Below are positions 1-6,720 of a stretch of DNA of 16,390 nt, piece by piece. Source of the DNA: UBA668 sp031366885 (GTDB lineage: Bacteria; Actinomycetota; Acidimicrobiia; Acidimicrobiales; Ilumatobacteraceae). The notes beneath the pieces are model-generated. The model worked only from the letters and a program-made list of their open reading frames with translations. It was not told where the DNA came from and ran no database searches. The stretch covers positions 1 through 16,390 of the forward strand of contig JANLPB010000130.1 in assembly GCA_031366885.1 (NCBI GenBank), read 5' to 3'. Every line of letters starts with the position of its first letter. Position 1 is the first letter of the stretch. A program made the position numbers and the translations under genes.

Positions 1-560
1 CCAGCCAGACGGCAGACCGTCTGCTCGGCGAAGGCGTCGACGCCATCATTGGTGCCGCTTCCTCGTCGGTGTCGCTGACGGTCATCGACAAGATCACCGC
101 CGCTGGCGTGGTGCAGTACTCGCCCGCCAACACCTCACTGAAGCTCGTCGACTACCCGGACCACGCGCTGTACTTCCGCAACGCTCCCCCGGACGACCTG
201 CAGGGCAACGTGATTGCTCAGCTCGTCATCGACGACGGCAATCAGTCGGCTTACATCTTGGCCCTCGACGACGCCTACGGCACCAGCCTGGCCGGCGTCA
301 TCGAGCCCGCACTCACCGCCGCTGGCGTTGAAGTGCTCGGCACCAAGATCTACGACCCGAAGGCCACCAGCTTCGATGCTGAGGTCGACGAAGTCGTTGC
401 TGCCGACCCCGACGCCATCATCCTCATCACGTTCGATGAGGGCAGCCGCATTCTCAAGACCATGGTCGAAAAGGGCATTGGCCCGGAGAACAAGGCTGTC
501 TATGGCTGCGACGGCAACATGGGCAACGCACTCGGCGACAACTTCAACGCCGGTAAGTGA
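1..560 (+). pseudogene. LivK-like ABC transporter substrate-binding protein; cut by window start and apparently truncated at its C-terminus
   Basis: The open frame begins before the window (first full codon at 3) and ends at TGA 558-560. Its 185 visible residues match the type I periplasmic binding fold of branched-chain amino acid (HAAT) binding proteins: the GEGVDAIIGAASSSVSL segment, the SPANTS ligand-pocket segment, the YFRNAPPDDLQGN segment, DDAYGTSLAG, and a second lobe starting with DPDAIILITFDEGSR and VYGCDGNMGNALGDNF. Family members normally continue for well over 100 residues after this last motif. Here the frame stops four residues later (NAGK) and a terminator follows within 50 bases, so the C-terminal half is missing. 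It converges on the liv operon and is probably a remnant of that transporter's binding protein. An assembly error is the alternative. Family identity is confident; calling it broken is inference from family length. Confidence 0.7.
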
Positions 561-601
561 TTCCCCGCTGACCTACGTCAGCAGCTAGTACGAAGCAAAG
601 G

Positions 602-629
602 AAGGCCCCGAGCGAAAGCTCGGGGCCTT
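602..629. terminator. Strong intrinsic terminator between convergent genes
   Basis: A perfect 12-bp stem (AAGGCCCCGAGC / GCTCGGGGCCTT) encloses a GAAA tetraloop at 614-617. On the + strand it is followed by a short pyrimidine stretch (TCTCG); on the - strand by CCTTTGCTTCG. The site is 41 bases after the binding-protein stop, and livF converges from the right, so it may serve both directions. It lacks a long T run, as is common in high-GC actinobacteria. Confidence 0.8.
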
Positions 630-809
630 TCTCGTATCTCTGGATGGAGCTCGGTGTCCGAGTCCCCGCAGCGAGACGTGAGGCAGCGAGCGGTGCAAGG
701 TGGTCCGACACGGTTTCCGTGAGGATCACAGCAACTGGGCGCGCCAAAGGCGCTCCAATCAATATCGAGGAACGGAGCGAGCGCTAGCGAGCGAGAGACG
801 ACAAGACGC
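630..809. other. Non-coding spacer with mini-hairpins and AGCGA-rich low-complexity sequence
   Basis: No convincing gene is seen here. The stretch holds three perfect 13-nt hairpins, each with a 5-bp stem and a 3-nt loop (650-662, 709-721, 741-753). It also carries GCAGCGAG twice (668-675 and 683-690) and an AGCGAGCGCTAGCGAGCG block near 775-795. It forms the 3' flank of livF. A regulatory or RNA-processing role is possible but unproven. Confidence 0.5.
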
Positions 810-1559
810 TCATCCGCCGGTGGCCTTGGCCAACGTGCCGAGGTACAGCTCGATGACGGCGGGATCGGCGAGCAGATCGCGGCCAGAGCCGGTGTGGGCG
901 TTACGGCCCTGGTCGAGCACGTAGCCACGGTCGACCACCTGCAGACAGCGGCGGGCGTTCTGCTCGACCATCAAGATGGCGACACCGGTCTTGTTGATGG
1001 CCCGACAGTTGAGGAACACCTCATCTTGCAGTTGCGGGGACAGGCCTGCGGACGGCTCATCGAGCAGCAGTAGCTTGGGCTCCAGCATCAGTGCACGGCT
1101 CATTGCGACCATCTGCCGCTCTCCGCCCGACAGTGCCCCAGCGCGCGAGTTGCGGCGCTCTAACAGCCGTGGGAACAGGTTGGTGACGTACTCGAAGCGG
1201 TCACGGAAGACTTTCGGCCGTAGGTAGCAGCCCATCTCCAGATTCTCCGTCACGGTCAGACTCTGAAACACGTTCTTGGTTTGCGGAACGTAACCCACAC
1301 CCTGGCTGACCAGCTGGTGGGCTTTCATGCCCGTGATGTCGACGCCCTCCAGCGTGACGGTACCCGAGCGCACGGTGCACTGACCGAGTACTGCCTTGAG
1401 CATCGTTGACTTGCCGGCACCGTTCGGGCCGATGATGCCAATGAACTCGCCGGCATTGACCACCAGGTTGCATCCGTTGAGGATGTTGACTTCCGGAATG
1501 TACCCGGCCACCAATTCGGTGGCTTGCAGTACGACGGGCAGATGGGCGTTATCGGTCAC
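810..1559 (-). CDS. livF: Branched-chain amino acid type ABC transporter ATP-binding protein LivF
   Basis: One of the two cytoplasmic ATPases powering the HAAT-family importer. In its 249 residues the Walker A GPNGAGKS is at 44-51, the signature LSGGE at 143-147 and Walker B LLLLDEP at 163-169. The sequence reads VEQN (198-201) where most ABC ATPases have the H-loop histidine; this is typical of LivF and separates it from LivG. The start is GTG 1559-1557, which overlaps the livG stop by 4 bp (GTGA) and has GGAGG four bases upstream, so translation is probably coupled to livG. It is the last gene of the livHMGF operon. The substrate cannot be read from the ATPase: HAAT systems also move urea, amides and other amino-acid-like compounds. 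Confidence 0.95.
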   Translation of the reverse strand: MTDNAHLPVVLQATELVAGYIPEVNILNGCNLVVNAGEFIGIIGPNGAGKSTMLKAVLGQCTVRSGTVTLEGVDITGMKAHQLVSQGVGYVPQTKNVFQSLTVTENLEMGCYLRPKVFRDRFEYVTNLFPRLLERRNSRAGALSGGERQMVAMSRALMLEPKLLLLDEPSAGLSPQLQDEVFLNCRAINKTGVAILMVEQNARRCLQVVDRGYVLDQGRNAHTGSGRDLLADPAVIELYLGTLAKATGG

Positions 1560-2467
1560 AGGTCCTCCAAGAGCGACTTGCCCTGGTGCGAGCCCAGGTA
1601 GGCGTCGATCACGGCGGGGTTCGTCGAGATCTGGTCGGGCGTGCCTTCGGCGATGATGCGACCTTCGGCCATGACAATCACCCAGTCGGAGATGTCGTGC
1701 ACCATGTCCATGTCGTGCTCCACGAAGAGCACCGTCATGCCTTCGTCGCGCAGGCCCTTGATGTGCTGGTTCAGGCTCTGCTTGAGAGCGGGGTTGACGC
1801 CGGCCATCGGCTCATCCAGCATCACCAGTTGCGGGTTGGTCATCAACGCCCTGGACATCTCCAATAACTTGCGCTGGCCGCCTGAAAGGGTGCCTGCGTA
1901 CTCGTTGCGCATGTGGTCCAGCTTGAACCGGCGCAGTAGTTCGTCGGATCGTGCCTCGATCAGCTTCTCTTGAGCCTTCCAGCGAAACGGCAGCAGCCCG
2001 TTCCACCACTTCTCGCCGGTTTGGCCGGTGGCACCGAGCTTCATGTTCTCGATGACCGACATCTTGGTGAGGCTCTTCGTGAGCTGGAACGTGCGAACCA
2101 TGCCCATGCCGGCTGTCTTGTGCGCGGCCACCTTCTCCAACGACTTCCCGTTGAACGCCCACGAGCCGGCGTCGGGTGTGTCGAAACCGGTCATCAGGTT
2201 GAAGAAGGTTGTCTTGCCGGCGCCGTTGGGACCGATGAGGGCAGTGATAGAGCCGCGCTGGATCTCTACCCGCTCGACGTCGACGGCGGTGATGCCGCCA
2301 AAGGAACGGCGCACCCCGGCGGCCGACATGATGGGGTCCGGCTTCGCCACGCCGGGTTCGGGCGCGACATCTGCCAGCGCGGCCCGTGCAACGCGTGCAG
2401 TCTCGCTGAGTTCGGTTGTCATCGTCTCGCCGCCATCGGCCCCGAGTTCCAGATTTTCAGCGTCCAT
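1556..2467 (-). CDS. livG: Branched-chain amino acid type ABC transporter ATP-binding protein LivG
   Basis: The second ATPase of the importer, 303 residues. Walker A GPNGAGKT is at 79-86, the Q-loop Q128 in RTFQ, the signature LSGGQ at 194-198, Walker B LVMLDEP at 214-220 and the H-loop H251 in VEHD. The LivG/BCAAT C-terminal segment DAYLG follows at the end. About 47 residues rich in Glu and Ala precede the ATPase domain, more than the usual handful. The ATG start at 2467 is supported by AAGGAG (2478-2483 on the minus strand) ten bases upstream. An internal ATG at residue 16 lacks a comparable site. The start lies inside the livM end (11-bp overlap) and the stop overlaps livF, so the four genes are likely translated together. 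Confidence 0.95.
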   Translation of the reverse strand: MDAENLELGADGGETMTTELSETARVARAALADVAPEPGVAKPDPIMSAAGVRRSFGGITAVDVERVEIQRGSITALIGPNGAGKTTFFNLMTGFDTPDAGSWAFNGKSLEKVAAHKTAGMGMVRTFQLTKSLTKMSVIENMKLGATGQTGEKWWNGLLPFRWKAQEKLIEARSDELLRRFKLDHMRNEYAGTLSGGQRKLLEMSRALMTNPQLVMLDEPMAGVNPALKQSLNQHIKGLRDEGMTVLFVEHDMDMVHDISDWVIVMAEGRIIAEGTPDQISTNPAVIDAYLGSHQGKSLLEDL

Positions 2468-3671
2468 CGAGGGCCATCTCCTTGCGATTCCCGAACAGTC
2501 CTTGCGGTCTGAACACCATCAACAGCACCAGCATCAATCCGATCATGCCCTGGACAATCATGCCGACCTGGCTGGAGTTGCTGACGAACTTCCAACCGAA
2601 AATGCCGATCTGATTCCCCCACTCCTTGAACAGCGAGTTCAAGAAGACGTCGGCAAACGAAAGAATTCCCCAGAAGAGCATGGGACCCACAATGGACCCG
2701 GAGACCTTGGCGGCCCCACCCAGCACCAGTGCGGTCAGCACGTAGAACGTGACGTCGCGGCTGTAGTTGTCGGGCTGGACCGAACCACGGTCGAGCGAGA
2801 ACATGATGCCGGAGAACGTCGCGATGACGCCGCCCAGAATCAGCGCCTGCATCTTGTACGAGTACACGCTCTTGCCCAAACTGCGAACTGCCTCTTCGTC
2901 CTCGCGAATGCCCTTGAGGACTCGGCCCCACGGGCTCTTCATGAGCATGTAGACGAACAGGCCCAAGATCGCTGCGAGGATCCAGCCAACGACGATGGCC
3001 TTGAACGACAGGCCTGCATACTCCACGTAGGTCGAGATCACCAGGATGAAACCGAAGCTCAGCACGGTCGCGACGCCTTGGACCAGAGTGCGGTTCTGCC
3101 CCTCCTTGCTGAAGCGCCGAGTCAATATCCGTCCAGCGAAAAGGGCTCCGACCGCGAAGAGCAACAGCAACAAGACGGTGGCCACGCTTCCATTGGAGGC
3201 GTCGAATGGATACATCTTGTATCGCTTCGCGTCATCGAACGGGGTGACACTGCGGAACGTTTCAGCGAAACCGTTGATGCCGTCGCTGCCACCGAATTTC
3301 TTCTTGAACGTCACCGACCGCACCAGTAGCCGCAGTACCTCCGCAAGCGCGATGGTCACGATTGCCAGATAGTCAGCGCGCAACCGCAGCGTTGGTATGC
3401 CCATGATCAGCCCGAACACCACGGCGTATGTGATGGCAATCGGAATGCCCCACCAGAAGCTGATGTGGAAATAGTGGGTGGTCATGCCGACGGCATAGGC
3501 GCCGCAGGCCATGAAACCTGCTTGGCCGAAGTTGAGAAGGCCTGCGTAGCCGAACTGCACGTTGAGTCCGATAGCCGCGATCGCGAAGTACATCGCGTTG
3601 ACACCGAAGAACGCGCTGAGCGTCGCCCTCAGGATGTCGTTGAAGGGAAGGTCGAGAATGCCTGCAATCAT
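2457..3671 (-). CDS. livM: Branched-chain amino acid type ABC transporter permease LivM
   Basis: Integral membrane permease that pairs with LivH to form the translocation channel. Family signatures are GYAGLLNFGQAGFMACGAY near the N-terminus, LRLRADYLAIVTIALAEVLR, the cytoplasmic coupling segment GIREDEEAVRSLG, and the C-terminal VFRPQGLFG. At 404 residues it is longer than many LivM proteins (about 300-350). The extra length holds hydrophobic segments around VATVLLLLLFAVGALFAG and ILVISTYVEYAG, before the coupling loop. I chose ATG 3671 because GAGAGG lies nine bases upstream and the gap to the livH stop is 13 nt. An in-frame GTG at 3701 would overlap livH by 17 bp but has no ribosome site. 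Confidence 0.9.
   Translation of the reverse strand: MIAGILDLPFNDILRATLSAFFGVNAMYFAIAAIGLNVQFGYAGLLNFGQAGFMACGAYAVGMTTHYFHISFWWGIPIAITYAVVFGLIMGIPTLRLRADYLAIVTIALAEVLRLLVRSVTFKKKFGGSDGINGFAETFRSVTPFDDAKRYKMYPFDASNGSVATVLLLLLFAVGALFAGRILTRRFSKEGQNRTLVQGVATVLSFGFILVISTYVEYAGLSFKAIVVGWILAAILGLFVYMLMKSPWGRVLKGIREDEEAVRSLGKSVYSYKMQALILGGVIATFSGIMFSLDRGSVQPDNYSRDVTFYVLTALVLGGAAKVSGSIVGPMLFWGILSFADVFLNSLFKEWGNQIGIFGWKFVSNSSQVGMIVQGMIGLMLVLLMVFRPQGLFGNRKEMALDGR
2478..2483 (-). promoter_or_regulatory. Ribosome binding site of livG that decides the start
   Basis: AAGGAG read on the minus strand, ten bases before the ATG at 2467 and inside the 3' end of livM. It favours the long livG start over the internal ATG at 2422. 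Confidence 0.6.
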
Positions 3672-3684
3672 GACGGTCGTCCTC

Positions 3685-5079
3685 TCAGCCCACGCGCTCA
3701 CGACGGCCCAGGATGCCCTGAGGTCTCACCAGTAGAACCACGATCATGATCAGATACGCAGGCATGTTCTTCAACTCCGTCGGTACGCCGTTGTGGATCC
3801 AGTTGAACGGGTCGGGCCAGTCCTTGCCGGGGAAGATTGGGATGCCCAGCGTCGTGACCTCCACGAAGATGCCGATCACGAAGCCGCCCACCAGCGCACC
3901 AAAGGCAGAGCCGAGGCCGCCAAGGGTGATGCCTGCGAACATCAAGAACAGCAAGTCGGCGCCCATGGTGGGCGAGACACCTTCGTCGAGCCCGCGGAAG
4001 ATGCCACCGGTGGCGGCCAACATCCCGCCAAGGATCCAGACGATGCGAATGATTTTCTGCGAGTCGATACCGGTCGACGACGCGAGGTCCGGGTTATCGC
4101 TGACGGCACGGGTGGCCTTACCCAACCTGGTTCGCTGCAAGGCAAACGCCACCGCAACCAACAAGACGAGCGAGATCGCCGACGTGGTGAGGTCGCGCGG
4201 CGTGATGCAAATAGGCCCGAACCTGCTGCACTCCTGACTGTTGAAGTCGGCGAACTGCTTGACACGTCCGCCGAGCTTCCACAAGAAGGCGTTCTTCAGC
4301 ACGATCGCGAGGCCGACGGTGACCACCATCTGCGAGACGAGGCCGATCTTGCGTCGGCGAAGCGGCCCGAACACGATGCCGTCGAAGGCCACACCGAACA
4401 AGCCGCCAGCCACGATTGCGAGGGGCGCCGCGAGCAGCAGGTGGATGCCGAAGTCGATGTTGAGGATGTAGGCGGTCATTGCGCCGAAGGTGACCATCTC
4501 GCCGTGAGCGAAGTTGGTGAGACCGGTTGTTCCGAAGATCAGCGACAGGCCCACGGAGCACATCGCGAGGATGAGACCCAAACGCGCCCCGTCCGCCAAT
4601 CGTTGGGCGAATTGTGACCACCAGCCGACCGTGGCACGGTCCGCCTGCCCTGTGAAGTAGTTCACGGTCACGTTGCTGGTGACGAAGCTGGACTCCAACA
4701 CTTGCCGCTCGGCCGCCCCGTCGACCAGCACGGACCCGTCGGGGAGCGAGGCTTCGTCGAGCTTGACGGTGTAGTCAGCCCGACCTGGCACCGGGATGGT
4801 CGCCAGACCTTTGGCGTCCGTGACGCCTTCGCCAACCACTGACCCGTCCGCACCCAGAACCTGGATCGTGGCGCCCACGATTGGTTCCTTCTTGGTCTTT
4901 CCGGTGGTGGCGTCCTTCACCTGGTTCTGCACTCGAACCTTGATGGCGATGTCACCGTCGGCCGCCGGCGAGACGTGGCCGAAGGGTGCCGACGCCGCGT
5001 GGGCAGGGGCAGCAAACATGCCGAACACAGCGAACCCTGCGAGGAGGAGCACTGCGAGATGTCGTAGTCGTGTCTTCAA
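3685..5079 (-). CDS. livH: LivH-type ABC permease with an N-terminal signal peptide and extracytoplasmic beta-sandwich-like domain
   Basis: A 464-residue permease, first gene of the operon. Residues 1-28 form a signal peptide: basic KTRLRH, a hydrophobic core, then APAHA before the likely cleavage site. Residues about 41-140 look like a carboxypeptidase-regulatory/transthyretin-like beta-sandwich (VGATIQVLGADGSVVG, then VTDAKGLATIPVPG and YTVKLDE). The LivH permease domain runs from about residue 150, with GTTGLTNFAHGEM at 183-195, the coupling segment NPDLASSTGIDSQK and the ending VRPQGILG. Ordinary LivH is about 290-310 residues and lacks the front domain. UrtB urea permeases also carry an extra secreted N-domain, so a urea-like substrate is possible. 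The TTG start at 5079 has AGGGGA close upstream and gives a clean signal peptide. The frame stays open to 5259, but that extension looks non-coding. Confidence 0.88.
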   Translation of the reverse strand: MKTRLRHLAVLLLAGFAVFGMFAAPAHAASAPFGHVSPAADGDIAIKVRVQNQVKDATTGKTKKEPIVGATIQVLGADGSVVGEGVTDAKGLATIPVPGRADYTVKLDEASLPDGSVLVDGAAERQVLESSFVTSNVTVNYFTGQADRATVGWWSQFAQRLADGARLGLILAMCSVGLSLIFGTTGLTNFAHGEMVTFGAMTAYILNIDFGIHLLLAAPLAIVAGGLFGVAFDGIVFGPLRRRKIGLVSQMVVTVGLAIVLKNAFLWKLGGRVKQFADFNSQECSRFGPICITPRDLTTSAISLVLLVAVAFALQRTRLGKATRAVSDNPDLASSTGIDSQKIIRIVWILGGMLAATGGIFRGLDEGVSPTMGADLLFLMFAGITLGGLGSAFGALVGGFVIGIFVEVTTLGIPIFPGKDWPDPFNWIHNGVPTELKNMPAYLIMIVVLLVRPQGILGRRERVG

Positions 5080-5083
5080 CTGG

Positions 5084-5089
5084 TCCCCT
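5084..5089 (-). promoter_or_regulatory. Ribosome binding site of livH supporting a TTG start
   Basis: AGGGGA on the minus strand, four bases before TTG 5079. It places the start right before the signal peptide, which makes the rare TTG start more believable than the ATG 180 bases further upstream. Confidence 0.5.
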
Positions 5090-5129
5090 GGTAATCCCGC
5101 CGGACGACCTGTCCGGATTGGCGGCGTAT

Positions 5130-5157
5130 TTGATACTGCGCGAGCACCCGCCGTCAA
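5130..5157 (-). promoter_or_regulatory. Candidate sigma70-type promoter of the livHMGF operon
   Basis: On the minus strand TTGACG (5157-5152) is followed after 16 bases by TATCAA (5135-5130), leaving a leader of roughly 45 nt that contains the livH ribosome site. The -35 match is good; the -10 match is moderate. It sits in the 91-bp gap shared with the divergent eamA gene. Confidence 0.35.
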
Positions 5158-5163
5158 TAGCCT
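5158..5163 (+). promoter_or_regulatory. Candidate -10 element of a leaderless eamA transcript
   Basis: TAGCCT (TANNNT) is followed by exactly seven bases and then ATG 5171. There is no ribosome site upstream of that ATG. The spacing puts transcription start on or next to the start codon. No good -35 is seen at the usual distance. Confidence 0.4.
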
Positions 5164-5170
5164 GCGACCG

Positions 5171-6055
5171 ATGTTCACAATTCCCCGCCGGAAGCTTGCC
5201 ACACTCTCCGTGCTCGGGGCCGCAGTTCTGTTCGGAACGACGGGAACCGTTTTAGTCAATGCGCCCGACTCTGCCGACGCCTATTCCGTGGGCAGTGTGC
5301 GCTTGTTGATCGGCGGAGCAACGCTCCTCGCAGTCGCACTGCGCGGCGGTCGGGCGGCGATTTCGCAGCCCTGGCGAGCGCCGTTTGCGGGCCTGACCAT
5401 CGTCGGGGCACTGGGCGTCGCCGTCTTTCAGCTGGGATACTTCCTCGCCGTTCAGCGAACCGGCGTCGCGGAGGGGACGGTTGCGACTATTGGATCCGGC
5501 CCCGTGCTTAGCGGAGCGCTCAACGCCGTGATTCACCGACGGCCACCGGATCGCCGATGGCTGGTGGGCACGGTCATCAGCGTCAGCGGCGTGGCGTTGC
5601 TCGGCCTCGCCGGACGGGACTCGGCAGTGGACATCGTCGGAATCGGGCTGGCCATGTGTGCGGGCTTGGGCTGGGCCGTTTTTGCCACGGTCGGCAAACA
5701 CCAGATCGATCGTGGTGTGAAGAGCACCGCCATCATGGCCGCGATGTTCGGCGGTGGGGCCGTGGTACTCAGTCCGCTCCTGCTGGCTCACTCCCCCGCC
5801 TGGGTTTGGTCAGCGTCTGGCCTTCTCGTTGCGTTGTATCTCGGCGTGGTGACGGTGGGGGTGGCGTACACCCTGTACGGAATCGCGCTGCGACACCTGC
5901 CCGCGCCGACCGTCATCACCCTGACCCTGCTCGAGCCGATCACTGCGTCACTGCTCGGCGCTGTTGTCGTGCACGAGGGAATTCGGCCGGCGGGGTGGGT
6001 AGGTGTCGCGTTGGTTCTGGTGGGGCTGATGCTCACCGCTACCGTGGCGGAGTGA
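5171..6055 (+). CDS. EamA/DMT-family membrane transporter
   Basis: A 294-residue inner-membrane protein with about ten hydrophobic helices in two repeats, as expected for EamA (drug/metabolite) exporters. Repeat 1 begins with LSVLGAAVLFGTTGT and contains VGSVRLLIGGATL and FLAVQRTGVAEGTVATIG. Repeat 2 begins with GLAMCAGLGWAVFATVGK and ends in the typical ALRHLPAPTVITLTLLEPI and GWVGVALVLVGLML. Substrates of such exporters (amino acids, metabolites) cannot be read from sequence. It is the first gene of a three-gene operon and its stop overlaps the phosphatase start (GTGA). I chose ATG 5171 because the sequence from there matches the family and follows a TAGCCT box by seven bases; the frame upstream is antisense to livH. 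Confidence 0.9.
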   Translation: MFTIPRRKLATLSVLGAAVLFGTTGTVLVNAPDSADAYSVGSVRLLIGGATLLAVALRGGRAAISQPWRAPFAGLTIVGALGVAVFQLGYFLAVQRTGVAEGTVATIGSGPVLSGALNAVIHRRPPDRRWLVGTVISVSGVALLGLAGRDSAVDIVGIGLAMCAGLGWAVFATVGKHQIDRGVKSTAIMAAMFGGGAVVLSPLLLAHSPAWVWSASGLLVALYLGVVTVGVAYTLYGIALRHLPAPTVITLTLLEPITASLLGAVVVHEGIRPAGWVGVALVLVGLMLTATVAE

Positions 6056-6720
6056 CGACCCCCCAGCCCACGGCAGTACCGCAACCGACACTTCGCGAGC
6101 CCGAGCCCGACGAATGCCAGATTCTGCTGATCCGCCACGGACGCTCGGCCGACGTCGTGCCTGGTTCGCCCGAGTCGGCGGATCCGGCGCTCCACGTGAA
6201 AGGTGTCGAACAGGCCGACCGGCTGGCCACACGTATCGTTGGCAAGGAGATCCATGCGGTGTACAGCTCGCACCTGGCCCGTGCACGGCAGACCGCGCAG
6301 CCGCTGGCGGACCAACGCGGGCTCGACGTCGTCGAGTACATCGACCTGGAGGAGGTCCGGCTCGGCGACTGGAGCAACGGCGAGTTCCGACGCCGAGCAG
6401 CCACCGCCGACCCCGAGTGGGTGTTGTGGAGCCGTACGGGACGTTGGGACGGTATTCCCGGCGGCGAGGGCGATGACGCCTTTCGCACCCGCGTCGCAGG
6501 TGTGATCGACTCGCTCGCGGCACAGCACCGCGGCCAGTGCATTGCGGTCGTGGCTCATGGTGGGTCGATCAACGCCTACGTCGCCCAACTTCTGGGCGTG
6601 CATCGGTCGCTGCTCTTCACCGTCGAGAACACGTCCATCACACTGGTACGCATCGGCGACCATGGCCCGACTCTGGTGACGGTGAACGACTGCCACGAAC
6701 TCTACGATCCCGTGTTGTGA
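6052..6720 (+). CDS. Histidine phosphatase family protein (phosphoglycerate mutase-like)
   Basis: A 222-residue cytoplasmic enzyme of the histidine phosphatase superfamily. The RHG motif is present as LLIRHGR with the nucleophile H29. The general acid is probably E100 or E101 in LEEVRLGDW, and the second catalytic histidine is H169 in VVAHGGS. The SSHLARARQTAQPLA segment is the usual substrate-binding arginine region. The first 20 residues are a Pro-rich leader. The GTG start overlaps the eamA stop by 4 bp, and the stop overlaps the next GTG the same way. The substrate is unknown; family members act on phosphosugars, nucleotides or cobalamin and mycothiol-pathway phosphates. Nothing here decides between them. 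Confidence 0.9.
   Translation: MTTPQPTAVPQPTLREPEPDECQILLIRHGRSADVVPGSPESADPALHVKGVEQADRLATRIVGKEIHAVYSSHLARARQTAQPLADQRGLDVVEYIDLEEVRLGDWSNGEFRRRAATADPEWVLWSRTGRWDGIPGGEGDDAFRTRVAGVIDSLAAQHRGQCIAVVAHGGSINAYVAQLLGVHRSLLFTVENTSITLVRIGDHGPTLVTVNDCHELYDPVL

Noticed and set aside
650..753. Mini-hairpins after livF considered as stacked terminators or a CRISPR-like array
   Set aside because: Stems are only 5 bp, sequences differ, spacing is irregular and there is no T run or repeat/spacer pattern.
2028..3329. Long open frame on the + strand across livG and livM
   Set aside because: It is antisense to two clear transporter genes, has low-complexity His/Asp/Gln-rich content, no family motif and no ribosome site. 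It is a high-GC shadow.
3672..3701. GTG 3701 as the livM start
   Set aside because: It has no ribosome site; ATG 3671 has GAGAGG at good spacing and sits 13 nt after the livH stop.
4796..5170. Upstream extension of the EamA frame
   Set aside because: It is antisense to the livH front domain and not transporter-like. ATG 5171 matches the family N-terminus.
5080..5259. 60-residue upstream extension of livH starting at ATG 5259
   Set aside because: It would place the signal peptide 60 residues inside the protein and run over the eamA start. The TTG at 5079 has a ribosome site and starts at the signal peptide.
5788..6696. Open frame on the - strand across the phosphatase and EamA end
   Set aside because: It is antisense to two well-supported genes, with no recognisable domain or start signal.
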